Under the pieces are notes generated by a model. The model was not told where the DNA came from. It was given only the letters and a program-made list of their open reading frames with translations, and did not search any database. 64,000 nucleotides of DNA from Klebsiella pneumoniae (GTDB taxonomy: Bacteria; Pseudomonadota; Gammaproteobacteria; Pseudomonadales; UBA5518), in NCBI GenBank assembly GCA_945862145.1, contig CAMAXE010000010.1:58864-122863 (forward strand), written 5' to 3'. This document shows, piece by piece, positions 1 through 9,627 of this stretch. The number at the start of each line of letters is the position of its first letter. Position 1 is the stretch's first letter. Position numbers and translations under genes: made by a program.

Positions 1-1
1 T

Positions 2-3000
2 CGGGTCGACGCACGGGCCGCCTCGGTCACCCCCGAGGACGTCGCTGACATTGTGTTCACCTCCGGGACGACGGGCCGCAGTAAAGGCGTGGTGGGGGCT
101 CATCGGCAAGCCCTGTCAGCCTCGGTGGCGTGGGCTGAACGGGGTGGGCTCACCAGCGCGGACCGTTATCTGTGTGTCAGCCCGTTTTTTCACAACTTCG
201 GCTACAAGGCAGGAATCCTGGCCTGCCTGCAAACCGGTGCGACATTGGTCCCGCACCGAGGCTTCGACCCTGAGCAGGCGATGGCGCTCATCGCCGAGCA
301 GCGGATCACGGTGATGCCCGGGCCGCCGACGGTCTACCAGATGATGCTCGACCACCCGGCCCGTCGGGATTACAACCTGAGTTCTTTACGCTTGGCCGTG
401 ACCGGTGCGGCCACCGTGCCGGTAGCCCTGATCGAGCGGATGCAAACCGAACTCGACTTCGACACAGTACTGACCGCCTACGGGCTGGCGGAGGCCAGCG
501 GGTTCGGCACAATGTGCCGACCCACCGACGGTCCGGTTACTGTGGCGACCACATGCGGGCAGCCGATTGCCGACTTCGAGGTGCGTATCGATAGCCCTGA
601 TCCCTCAGCGGCCGGTGAAGTGCTGTTGCGAGGTCCCAACGTCATGCTGGGGTATCTCGATGACCCCGCGGCCACTGCGGAGGCGATCGATTCCGAAGGT
701 TGGCTGCATACCGGCGACGTCGGGACCGTCGACGCTGCCGGGAACCTGCGGATCACCGACAGGCTCAAAGACATGTACATCTGCGGCGGCTTCAACGTCT
801 ATCCCGCTGAGGTCGAGCAGGTGCTGGCCCAACTGGGCGGGGTCGCTGAGGTCGCGGTGATTGGGGTTCCCGACCCCTGGCTCGGTGAGGTCGGTCAGGC
901 CTTCATCGTTGCCCGCGCCGACACACAACTCGATGAGCAGGCCGTTATCGCCCACGCCCGTCGGCATCTGGCCGATGTCAAGATTCCGCGCTCGGTAGTC
1001 TTCATCGCGAAGCTTCCCCGCAACGCCGGCGGCAAGGTCATCAAAATCGAGCTGCGCGGAATAGCACGCTCCGCGCAGCGGGATGCGGCTTCACCCAGTC
1101 GCGCCAAGCCGACTCCTCCTGTTGGAATCACCGAGTCGGACCGCCGCGTATTTATCGCGGCGGCGACGCACGTCGCGCCCCACACTCCACTTCAGCAAGA
1201 ACTCCATCGGTTGTGGGCTTTAGTACTCAACCGCAACGACTTCGGCATCACCGATAACTTCTTCGCACTCGGCGGCCGCTCCCTCTCGGCCGCTCATCTG
1301 TGGGCCTGCCTGACGCAGGAACTCGGATGCACGGTGCCGATGTCGTTCATCTTTCGGCTGCCGACGGTCCAGGAACAAGCAGATTGGATCGTCACCCTGC
1401 GGTCCGAGGCGGACGCGAGCCTGGTCAACCTCGCCTTGGTCGGCGCCAGCGATACCTCGAACTCGTTCCCCCCGAACCAGTCCTTCGGTGAGAGGGCACC
1501 GTTGTTCGTAATACCCGGTTACGGCGGCACGATCTTCGACTTCATCGCTCTGGCCCGCGCAATGGCCCCAGCGCGTCCAGTTCTGGGCCTGCGGGCGACC
1601 GACCGGGACGACCCGCTGAACGATTCACTGGCACCGAGGGATGTGGCGGCTCTCGCGGCCCACTATGCCGAGGCGATCATCGCGCAGCGGCCGAACGGCC
1701 CGATCCATCTGCTGGGTTACTCAGCCGGAGGCTGGTACGCACACGCGGTTGCTGCGGCGCTGCTCGAACGCGGCGCGCAGATCGGACTCTTTGCGGTGTT
1801 GGACAGCCATGCGCTGAACTCGCTCAACCTCACCGCTGATTGCAGGATCCACCTGCGTCTTTACCTGACCCTGCTTGCGCTTCAGTTGTCAAGGATAGTG
1901 CGGCGTGTGATGGCGAAGGTGAAAACCGAGCCTCGTCCGGTGCAGTTTGTTTTAGATCGACTCCGGAGGGAGATGGTCAGCCTCTGCCGGAGAGTGCGCC
2001 AGCTCTTAAGCCGATCTTCAGGCATAACTCGATCTTCAGTTGAAACCGCGTGTGCAACCCCTGATCCCCGGGACCGGGATCGTTTCATCACTTTGCTCCG
2101 CCAGGGCTACGACCTGCCCCCCGATGCCCCGAAACAGCTCCAGCTTCAGCACCACCTTGAATTTCTGGGCCCGCTACGCCGTTACCGGCCACCTCGCCTA
2201 CCGCTGACCGCCGACCTGTTCGGCCCCCCTGAGACCATGGCCCTGCTGCGGCGCACCTGGCGCTTTTATGCCAGAGGTGGGGTGCGTTCGCGGTCCATGT
2301 TCTCCATTCACCTCGATTTCGTCCGCCCGGGACTGATGCCGGAACTGGCCACCGCACTGGAGCAAGCCCTGGACCGGTTCAATATCAACCAGGGAAATCC
2401 ATCGCGTCTAAGTGCGGGGGATGACCAGTTCGGGCGAGAAGATTCTCAGGGAGCCACCGACTGCGACACGCATCAGACGCCCGCCAAGATAGACATCGAC
2501 ATCGTGCGACTTCGCGCGAGGTATGCGTCCGAACGCACCAACCGTCTGCGCCCGGAGGGGTCGACCCAGTACATCGAAGCTAACGGTGAATTCGCACAAT
2601 TTGCGGATATCGACCCGTTCACGCCCGCGGTGGCGCGTGCTCCCATCGACAAGGAGATCGACGTCGCGGTGATAGGCGGCGGTTTCGCCGGTCTGCTGTG
2701 CGGGGCCATGCTGAAGAAGGCGGGTGTGGACGATGTCACCATCATCGAGGCGGGCGGTGACTTCGGTGGTGTCTGGTACTGGAACCGCTACCCGGGAGTT
2801 CAGTGCGATACCGACGCCTACTGCTACCTGCCGTTGCTGGAGGAACTCGGTGTCCTGCCGAGCCAGAAGTACGCCGACGGCGCCGAGATCTATCAGCACT
2901 GCCAGCGCATCGGCCGACATTTCGGGCTCTACGACCAGGCGGTCTTCTCGACCCGGGTGCAGGCCCTGCGGTGGGACCACGAAATTTCCCGGTGGCGAAT

Positions 3001-4300
3001 CACCACCGACCGCGGGGACGACATCCGCGCCCGGTTCGTCGTGATGGGCTCCGGCCCCTTCCATCGGCCCAAGCTGCCCGGCATCCCGAATCTCGAAGAT
3101 TTCGGTGGACACAGTTTCCACTCATCTCGATGGGACTACACCTACACCGGTGGCGACCCTACCGGCGGATTGCACAAACTGGCCGATAAACGGGTCGCAC
3201 TGGTAGGTACCGGAGCAACTGGGGTGCAACTCGTTCCATTTCTGGGCCGATACGCCAAGCACCTCTACGTTTTCCAGCGCACCCCATCAACTGTCGCTGA
3301 GCGCCACAACACCCCCACAGACCCCCACTGGGTGAAGACACTCGCTCCGGGCTGGCAGAAAGAACGTCGGCGAAACTTTCACTCCTGGACGGTTGAAGCT
3401 CTCGCGCTTGGACAGCAGGATCAAGTCTGCGACTTCTGGACCGAACTGGGCCGCACCACTGCGGCGCGGGTGCTCGCGGTGGATGACCCGTTGTCGATAA
3501 GTCCTGAGCAGTTCGCGGAGATCCACGAATTTGAGGACTACGCGCTCATGGAACGCTTGCGTCGGCGCGTGGATGCTGCCGTCGACGACCCGGCCACCGC
3601 AGAGTCGCTCAAGCCCTACTACCGGTTCCTCTGCAAGCGTCCGTGTTCCAACGACGACTACCTCGCCACCTTCAATCGACCCAACGTGACACTGGTCGAC
3701 GTGGCGGCATCTAAAGGAGTGCAGGCCGCGACCAGCAACGGACTGGTCGCCGGCGGAGTCGAATATCCTCTCGATTGCATCATCTACGCCAGCGGCTTCG
3801 AGATCACCACCGAGATCAGTCGGCGCTACACCATCGACACCATCGAGGGCCGCGGCGGTCGTTCACTTTATGAACACTGGCGCGACGGTTTCAAAACGAT
3901 GCACGGAATGACCGCCCACGGGTTCCCCAACCAGTTCTTCACCGGATTCACCCAGGTCGGCATCTCCACCAATGTCACCGCGAGTTACGAGCAGCAGGGT
4001 GAGCACATCGCCTACATCATCGGCGAGATGTTGAAGAGGGGGGCGAGAACGGTTGAGGCCAGCCGAGAGGCTCAGGAGCAATGGTGCCGAACCATCCGCG
4101 AGACCGCGGTCGACAACTCCGCCTTCGAGGCCGAATGCACGCCGAGTTACTACAACAACGAAGGCGGCGGTGGCGGTGAGCGCGTCCGCTCGCACCAGGG
4201 CGAGCCCTACGGCCCCGGCTTCTACGCCTTCGGTGAGCTGCTTGCTGATTGGCGTGCGCGGGGTGATCTGGAAGGCTTGGTGGTGACACAGACCGTCTGA
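2..4300 (+). CDS. Multidomain FadD3-like adenylation / carrier protein / thioesterase / Baeyer-Villiger monooxygenase fusion (5' partial)
   Basis: The frame is open from base 2, so the start lies outside the window; 1432 residues are visible. In order: an AMP-forming adenylation domain (about 1-350) with P-loop FTSGTTGRSKG, YGLAEASG, GWLHTGD and the C-terminal lysine motif PRNAGGKVIK; a phosphopantetheine carrier domain with GGRSL (attachment Ser near 427); a type I thioesterase with GYSAGG (Ser near 574) and a C-terminal HLDFV histidine; and a full Baeyer-Villiger flavoprotein from about 840, with GGGFAG for FAD, a GGHSFH...W fingerprint near base 3110 and GTGATG for NADPH. By eye the adenylation domain is very like mycobacterial FadD3, which activates the steroid-derived HIP acid. 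Inference: an acid is activated, held on the carrier, released by the thioesterase and oxygenated to an ester or lactone; the order of steps is unknown. The actinobacterial look suggests transfer or a chimeric contig end. Confidence 0.85.
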   Translation, partial: RVDARAASVTPEDVADIVFTSGTTGRSKGVVGAHRQALSASVAWAERGGLTSADRYLCVSPFFHNFGYKAGILACLQTGATLVPHRGFDPEQAMALIAEQRITVMPGPPTVYQMMLDHPARRDYNLSSLRLAVTGAATVPVALIERMQTELDFDTVLTAYGLAEASGFGTMCRPTDGPVTVATTCGQPIADFEVRIDSPDPSAAGEVLLRGPNVMLGYLDDPAATAEAIDSEGWLHTGDVGTVDAAGNLRITDRLKDMYICGGFNVYPAEVEQVLAQLGGVAEVAVIGVPDPWLGEVGQAFIVARADTQLDEQAVIAHARRHLADVKIPRSVVFIAKLPRNAGGKVIKIELRGIARSAQRDAASPSRAKPTPPVGITESDRRVFIAAATHVAPHTPLQQELHRLWALVLNRNDFGITDNFFALGGRSLSAAHLWACLTQELGCTVPMSFIFRLPTVQEQADWIVTLRSEADASLVNLALVGASDTSNSFPPNQSFGERAPLFVIPGYGGTIFDFIALARAMAPARPVLGLRATDRDDPLNDSLAPRDVAALAAHYAEAIIAQRPNGPIHLLGYSAGGWYAHAVAAALLERGAQIGLFAVLDSHALNSLNLTADCRIHLRLYLTLLALQLSRIVRRVMAKVKTEPRPVQFVLDRLRREMVSLCRRVRQLLSRSSGITRSSVETACATPDPRDRDRFITLLRQGYDLPPDAPKQLQLQHHLEFLGPLRRYRPPRLPLTADLFGPPETMALLRRTWRFYARGGVRSRSMFSIHLDFVRPGLMPELATALEQALDRFNINQGNPSRLSAGDDQFGREDSQGATDCDTHQTPAKIDIDIVRLRARYASERTNRLRPEGSTQYIEANGEFAQFADIDPFTPAVARAPIDKEIDVAVIGGGFAGLLCGAMLKKAGVDDVTIIEAGGDFGGVWYWNRYPGVQCDTDAYCYLPLLEELGVLPSQKYADGAEIYQHCQRIGRHFGLYDQAVFSTRVQALRWDHEISRWRITTDRGDDIRARFVVMGSGPFHRPKLPGIPNLEDFGGHSFHSSRWDYTYTGGDPTGGLHKLADKRVALVGTGATGVQLVPFLGRYAKHLYVFQRTPSTVAERHNTPTDPHWVKTLAPGWQKERRRNFHSWTVEALALGQQDQVCDFWTELGRTTAARVLAVDDPLSISPEQFAEIHEFEDYALMERLRRRVDAAVDDPATAESLKPYYRFLCKRPCSNDDYLATFNRPNVTLVDVAASKGVQAATSNGLVAGGVEYPLDCIIYASGFEITTEISRRYTIDTIEGRGGRSLYEHWRDGFKTMHGMTAHGFPNQFFTGFTQVGISTNVTASYEQQGEHIAYIIGEMLKRGARTVEASREAQEQWCRTIRETAVDNSAFEAECTPSYYNNEGGGGGERVRSHQGEPYGPGFYAFGELLADWRARGDLEGLVVTQTV

Positions 4301-4655
4301 AACTTCCACGCTTGGCCGATCGGTGGGCCAGCTCCGCGGCTTGGTGAGAGGATCGAGTCCTGTCTACAGCCGACGCAACTGACGAAGCGTCGCCGCGGAC
4401 GCCGCCGCTGACGCCGGGAATGGTGGTAGTTTGACCCGGGTGAGGGATCTGCTCATTTCGGTGCCGCTCGGCGCAGCGCAGTCTCGTCGGGATTTCTCGG
4501 GCTGCGAAGTACGCGAGGCGACCCCAGCAGGAGGCCGCAGGCAGGGGACATTCGCGGGCGGAGACCATTCAGGCGTGCTAAGGGCAGGGGCTGAACAGGC
4601 TGGTCTCGGTTCGGAAGGAGCTTGCCTTTCCTATACTCGGACGAGGGGTCCTGTT
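4301..4655. other. Intergenic region upstream of the TonB receptor
   Basis: There is no convincing gene in these 355 bases. The frame of the receptor is open back to 4431, but that extension has no signal-peptide character. A Shine-Dalgarno-like GAGGGG lies at 4643-4648, seven bases before the chosen ATG. This is where the actinobacterial-looking fusion gene gives way to Gram-negative sequence. Confidence 0.5.
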
Positions 4656-7178
4656 ATGAGAAGTCTTGGCGTGGGCGTTAGCGCCCTGGTGCTTGGCGTC
4701 GCCATGGCGGGCGCCGTCCAGGCGGGCGAGGCGGAGGCTGATTCCGCCGAACTGCTGGATGTCGTGATTGTCACCGGCACCCGCACCGCCGGCCTGCGCG
4801 CCGTCGATAGCCCGGCGCCGGTGACGGTGCTGGATTCCAGCGTCCTGGAGCGGGTCGGCCAGCCCGACCTCGTCCAGGCGATCGCCCAGAACGTGCCGTC
4901 TTTCAACGCGCAGGCGTTCGGCGGCGACACGGCGAACCTGACCCTGTCGGCGAAGCTGAGGGGCCTGTCGCCCAACCACGCCCTGATCCTGGTCAACGGC
5001 AAGCGCAGGCACGGCACGGCAAACCTGGCGGTGCTGGGCAGTCCTTTCCAAGGCGGCGCCTCGGCCGACCTGAGCTTCATCACCCTGGGCGCGGTCGACC
5101 ACATCGAGGTGCTGCAAGAAGGCGCGGCGGCCCAGTACGGCACCGACGCCATCGCCGGCGTGATCAACATCATCCTGAAGAAGGCGGACTCGGGCGGCTC
5201 GATCTCGACCACTGCGGGCAAGTACATGTCGGGCGGCGGCGACACCGACGACATCACGATGAATGTGGGTTTCGCACCGGTCGAAAATTCCTACATGAAC
5301 CTCTCGTTCGAGAGCCGCTACCACGACTATAGTTTCCGGGGCGACGTCGACCCGCGCGTGCTGAACACGCCGTTCAACATCACCTCGACCTCGCGCCTCA
5401 GCCGCTATCCACAGCTGTCCGGCCATCCGGACTTCCCCTACATGAACCGGATCTCCGGCGACGCGGAGTACCGGCTGAACGTTGGAGCGTTCAACGCCGG
5501 CTACCAGGTCGGCGATGTCGAGATCTACACGTTCGGCACCTACGGCGACAAACACGCCTCGGCCTATCAAAACTACCGCGTGCCGAATCTGGTGATCGGT
5601 AAGGACGGCACTATCCCCCGGCCCTTTGGCTTCAGCCCGAGGGAAGTGATCTACGAGACGGACTACGCCGTCACCGGCGGCGTCGCGGGCGACGTTGGCG
5701 GGGGCTGGACGTTCGACCTCGCCTCGACCTACGGCAGGGACAGCGTCTCCATCAACACCAAGGACTCGCTGAACCGCTCGCTCTACATCGACACCTCGAC
5801 GCTCACGACGCCGGGCTCCTCGCCGACCGACTTCCACGCCGGCGACTTCATCTCCACCCAGTGGACCACCCAGCTGGACCTGACCCACGCGTACGACGTG
5901 GGCATGGCCACGCCCCTGACCCTGGCCCTCGGCGCGGAGTTCCGAAAGGAAACCTACGAGATCAAGCCGGGCGACGAGGCATCCCGCTACAAGGAAGGCT
6001 CCCAGTCCTACCCGGGTTTCGCGCTCACCGACGCCGGCCAGCACAGCCGCAAGAACTACGCGGTCTACGCCGACGTCGCCGTCTCGCCACAGGAGGCGTG
6101 GAAGGTGGATGTGGCGGCCCGCTTCGAGCACTTCACCGACTTTGGCGACACCTTCGTGGCCAAGTTCACCAGCCGCTACGATTTCAGCCCTGAGCTGGCG
6201 ATCCGCGGCACGGTGTCGACGGGCTTCCGGGCGCCGACCCTGGCGGAAGCGTTCTATTCCTCCACCAACGTCTCACCCACCTCGGCCTTCGTGCAGTTGC
6301 CGCCCAACTCGGCTGCCGCCCGCCTGGTCGGCGTGGACGGCCTGGATGCGGAAGAATCCACCAACTACAGCGTGGGTTTCGTCGCCCACCCCGGCTACGG
6401 CATCACCGCCACCTTCGACCTCTACCAGATCGAGATCGACGATCGGGTGGTGGGCTCCGGCTCGCTGTTCGGCTCGGGCGGCGACAACAACATCCCCGCG
6501 GTGCTGGCGGCTATCAAGGCCAACGGCAACGTGCTGGATCCGACTGTCACTCAGACGGGCATCAATATCTTCACCAACGGCCTCGACACCCGCACCCGGG
6601 GCGCCGAGCTGGTGCTTACGGCGTCCAGCGATTTCGGCGACTATGGCTCGGCACAGTGGTCCCTGACGGGCAACTACACCCATACCAAGGTCACCAAGAT
6701 TGCGGCTCCGCCGCCCCAGCTGGACGGCAGCGCCGGCCTCGCCTCGCTGTTCGACCTGACGGCGATCGACGACCTGGAGACCACGTCGCCCGACTACCGG
6801 ATCGTTGGGGGCGCCTATTGGACCTGGGGCGACTTCAGCGTGAACTTCAAGGAGACCCTCTATGGGCCATCCTCGCGCCACGACAGCCGCACCGGTTGCT
6901 CGTTGACCACGGGCGCCACCTCGCCGACCTGCTTCGATAACAAGATCAAGGCCCAGCTGATCACCGACCTGGAGCTTGCCTATAAGGTGTTCGACAGCGT
7001 GAAGCTGTCGATCGGGGCCAACAACCTGTTCAACGCCTATCCGGACAAGCTGAACCCCGACTACCGCCAGACGTTCTTCAGCGGCAATGCCAACGGCTAT
7101 TCCATCCAGTACCCGGCGTTCTCGTCCTTCGGGATCAACGGCGGCTACTACTACGGCAAGATCAGCTACACCTTCTAG
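4656..7178 (+). CDS. TonB-dependent outer-membrane receptor
   Basis: This 840-residue protein should import a ligand across the outer membrane using TonB energy. The ATG at 4656 is chosen because it follows GAGGGG and gives a clean signal peptide (MRSLGVGVSALVLGVAMAGA). The mature N-terminus carries a TonB-box-like stretch (LLDVVIVTGTR), then a plug domain (about 45-170; VDHIEVLQEGAAAQYGTDAI and GVINIILKKA are typical plug text), then a long beta-barrel ending in an aromatic residue (GKISYTF). It lacks the N-terminal secretin/STN signalling domain, so it is a plain transporter rather than a FecA-type transducer. The substrate cannot be read from the sequence. It follows the oxygenase fusion gene in the same direction, so a lipid or steroid-like ligand is possible, but that is only inference. 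Confidence 0.92.
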   Translation: MRSLGVGVSALVLGVAMAGAVQAGEAEADSAELLDVVIVTGTRTAGLRAVDSPAPVTVLDSSVLERVGQPDLVQAIAQNVPSFNAQAFGGDTANLTLSAKLRGLSPNHALILVNGKRRHGTANLAVLGSPFQGGASADLSFITLGAVDHIEVLQEGAAAQYGTDAIAGVINIILKKADSGGSISTTAGKYMSGGGDTDDITMNVGFAPVENSYMNLSFESRYHDYSFRGDVDPRVLNTPFNITSTSRLSRYPQLSGHPDFPYMNRISGDAEYRLNVGAFNAGYQVGDVEIYTFGTYGDKHASAYQNYRVPNLVIGKDGTIPRPFGFSPREVIYETDYAVTGGVAGDVGGGWTFDLASTYGRDSVSINTKDSLNRSLYIDTSTLTTPGSSPTDFHAGDFISTQWTTQLDLTHAYDVGMATPLTLALGAEFRKETYEIKPGDEASRYKEGSQSYPGFALTDAGQHSRKNYAVYADVAVSPQEAWKVDVAARFEHFTDFGDTFVAKFTSRYDFSPELAIRGTVSTGFRAPTLAEAFYSSTNVSPTSAFVQLPPNSAAARLVGVDGLDAEESTNYSVGFVAHPGYGITATFDLYQIEIDDRVVGSGSLFGSGGDNNIPAVLAAIKANGNVLDPTVTQTGINIFTNGLDTRTRGAELVLTASSDFGDYGSAQWSLTGNYTHTKVTKIAAPPPQLDGSAGLASLFDLTAIDDLETTSPDYRIVGGAYWTWGDFSVNFKETLYGPSSRHDSRTGCSLTTGATSPTCFDNKIKAQLITDLELAYKVFDSVKLSIGANNLFNAYPDKLNPDYRQTFFSGNANGYSIQYPAFSSFGINGGYYYGKISYTF

Positions 7179-7447
7179 GACGAATCCATTCCGACCGGAG
7201 AGGCCGCGGGGTTTACGTGCAATGTGCTTGGCCCAGAATCGGGCGTGGCCCGTGCGAGTCACTGTAGTGCTCCGGGGGCAACGGCGGCGTGCGATTCTCG
7301 GAGAAGCAGTCCTAGTCTCAGCCAGAGAGTGGCTTTACTATCATGTTGCGACATCTTCCCGTTAGCGGCCCGGGTGCGTGCCGATCAGGAGCACCGATCA
7401 CGTCAACAACGCCCGCTGCGCTACGCAATCACGCACAGTAAAAACAA

Positions 7448-8848
7448 ATGACCGACACCCTGTATCTTGTTGCCGCCGTGCTGTTACTCCAGTGGGGCCT
7501 CGTACCACGCCTGCTGGCGCAGCGGTCGAAATCGCCGAGCGCAACGCTTGCCTGGCTGTGGGCGCTGCTTCTCTTTCCGGGCGTCGGGGCCCTCCTGTTC
7601 CTGCTGATCGGTAACGACCGGCTACAACGAAAAAGGCTTGCACTGGTATCGGCATTGACGCGGGATCTCGCCGGCACCGCTGTTGCCGCCCGATCGGGTG
7701 CCGAGGCCACGCTCGGCATGCCGGAACTGGAGCACTTGACCGGATTTCCGGCAACTGGCGGCAACGCTGTGGATGTGCTCGATGAGGGCACCAGCTTCTT
7801 TCCCGTTCTGATAAGCACTATCGCCCAGGCTCAGCAGCACCTGCACGTCTTGTTCTACCACTGGAAAGATGACCGCGCCGGGAGCGATGTGCTCGATGTA
7901 CTCGTGGCAGCCGCACAACGTGGCGTGAAGGTACGGGTGCTGATCGACGAGATCGGGAGTCTTTCCTTGCGGCGTTCATGCTTCAACCGGCTGATCGATG
8001 TCGGCGGGGAATTCTCTTTTTTCCGCACATTCGCGCCATTGCAGGGGCGCTTTCACCTCAACTTGCGTAATCACCGGAAGCTCCTCGTTGCCGATGGAAA
8101 CATCGCGCTGATTGGCGGGATGAACGTCGCCGACACTTACTGGCGCTGCGTTAAGTCACCGCCCTACAACGACCTTGCGCTGCGCCTGCGTGGTCCCGTG
8201 GCCGCACAGCTGAACGAAGTCTTCGCGCAAGACTGGCATTTCGCGACCGGCAAGGAATTGAAGGATCCCGCGCTGTATCCTGTGGCCGAGTCAGTTGGCG
8301 ACGTGCGCGCGCAGGTAGTCCCCGGTGCGCCGGACAACGGGCTCGATGAAGTGCACCTCACCATCCTTGCCCTGCTGCATCGCGCCCGGCACACCGTACG
8401 GTTGATGACGCCGTATTTCGTGCCGGAGTACCCGCTGGTTGCTGCGCTCCAGCTTGCCGCCATGCGCGGCGTCGATGTCGCTATCCTGGTGCCCGCCCAG
8501 TGCGATCACTTCTATCTCACCCACGTGATGCGCAGCTTTTACCTTGACCTGCTGCCGTACGGCGTGCGGATCCTTGAATACCACCCGCGCATGCTCCACG
8601 CCAAGAGCATCACCGTCGACGGGCAATACCTGATGAGCGGCAGTGCCAACCTGGACCCACGGTCGCTGCGCCTGAACTTCGAGCTCAACGTCCTTCTCGA
8701 CAGTGCCGAGGCGACCCGCATCGTTGACGCACTGTTCGAGCAGGGCGCTGCTGACGCTCACCTGGTGACGGTCGAGGCACACCAGCGGCGCCCCTTACGC
8801 GACAAGATTGTCGAAGCCATCTTCCGCCCCGCCGCCGCTCTGCTGTGA
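7448..8848 (+). CDS. cls: Cardiolipin synthase (phospholipase D superfamily)
   Basis: This 466-residue inner-membrane enzyme condenses two phosphatidylglycerols to cardiolipin and glycerol. Two hydrophobic segments open the protein (about 4-20 and 35-57), followed by two PLD catalytic motifs: NHRKLLVADGN near residue 217 and LHAKSITVDGQY near 381, each with the HxK signature. The length and layout fit bacterial ClsA-type enzymes. The ATG at 7448 has only a weak ribosome site. The 269 bases before it hold no gene. Specificity between ClsA and ClsB/C types is not certain, but two N-terminal membrane segments favour ClsA. Confidence 0.88.
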   Translation: MTDTLYLVAAVLLLQWGLVPRLLAQRSKSPSATLAWLWALLLFPGVGALLFLLIGNDRLQRKRLALVSALTRDLAGTAVAARSGAEATLGMPELEHLTGFPATGGNAVDVLDEGTSFFPVLISTIAQAQQHLHVLFYHWKDDRAGSDVLDVLVAAAQRGVKVRVLIDEIGSLSLRRSCFNRLIDVGGEFSFFRTFAPLQGRFHLNLRNHRKLLVADGNIALIGGMNVADTYWRCVKSPPYNDLALRLRGPVAAQLNEVFAQDWHFATGKELKDPALYPVAESVGDVRAQVVPGAPDNGLDEVHLTILALLHRARHTVRLMTPYFVPEYPLVAALQLAAMRGVDVAILVPAQCDHFYLTHVMRSFYLDLLPYGVRILEYHPRMLHAKSITVDGQYLMSGSANLDPRSLRLNFELNVLLDSAEATRIVDALFEQGAADAHLVTVEAHQRRPLRDKIVEAIFRPAAALL

Positions 8849-8976
8849 GTGAGAACGGCACACTGGAACCGCACCCTGGGGTCAGACCTTTCATTTCTTA
8901 TGGCATCGCGCACTCATTTCAGCCTATCGTAAGAAGGCCACAGGGGCTCCTCGTGGAGCGTCACTCGAGATCATCA

Positions 8977-9627
8977 ATGGGCGGCAATTTCATGGGCACC
9001 GTGCGGACAATCATCGCTATTGCCTTGGCCATGGGCGCTAGCACAAGTTTCGGAGCCCCCGCATTGCAATCAGCAAAGACTGATGCCGTCCGGACGCCCG
9101 GTATCGGCAAGACGCAGGATCCGGACCGTTGGGACAAGCTGTTGACCGGAACGTACTGGTACGTTCCGACCGACGCACTGCCGGCCCAGTTCCATGTGGG
9201 ATCTACTGTTCTGCCGGTCGAGCAGCAGACCATCTATTACATCGAAGAATCCCATCGGGGCGTCTTTTCCGGATGGATGGTCACACAGTTCACGACTCAG
9301 CCCGCCGGCCTGGATTTGCCCATCAGTTGCCAGGATATGTTCGGGACCATCGCGCCACGCGGTGAAATATCGCTAACCGTAGTAACGCCTGCCTCGGGTT
9401 TAGTGGCGCATCCTTGGCCGGTTTCCTACATGGCACGCGTAAAGGGCGAGTGGTTAACCATGGTGCTGGCCAGCACCATTGTTCAGGACGATACCGCGTT
9501 CATCACGCACGGCCCCACCTTCATGACACCGATTACGCCCCACTCACCCTATTGGAATGATCTGCCTGGCTCACCAGGGGCTGTACCTGACTTTGTGAGC
9601 CTGTGTGGGCATTCGACAGACAGATGA
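8977..9627 (+). CDS. Secreted protein of unknown function
   Basis: I do not recognise the family. The likely start is the ATG at 8977 or the in-frame ATG at 8992; the latter gives a textbook signal peptide (MGTVRTIIAIALAMGASTSF) cleaved near FGA-PA. The mature protein of about 190 residues has aromatic-rich segments (TGTYWYVP, SPYWNDLPGSPG) and two Cys (near SCQDMF and SLCGHS) that could form a disulfide in the periplasm or outside the cell. There are no membrane segments after the signal. The base composition is a little lower in GC than the core genes. It stands alone after cls, with about 130 bases between. Confidence 0.55.
   Translation: MGGNFMGTVRTIIAIALAMGASTSFGAPALQSAKTDAVRTPGIGKTQDPDRWDKLLTGTYWYVPTDALPAQFHVGSTVLPVEQQTIYYIEESHRGVFSGWMVTQFTTQPAGLDLPISCQDMFGTIAPRGEISLTVVTPASGLVAHPWPVSYMARVKGEWLTMVLASTIVQDDTAFITHGPTFMTPITPHSPYWNDLPGSPGAVPDFVSLCGHSTDR

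Noticed and set aside
2408..3121. A 237-codon minus-strand frame
   Set aside because: It is antisense to the monooxygenase domain and has no recognisable motif.
4330..4400. A tRNA T-arm-like stretch (GGATCGAGTCC) before the TonB receptor
   Set aside because: The flanking stems do not pair and no anticodon or D arm can be drawn.
4578..6131. A 517-codon open frame on the minus strand
   Set aside because: It lies wholly inside the TonB receptor gene, is repetitive Val/Arg/Asp/Gly text and matches no family; it is a high-GC shadow.
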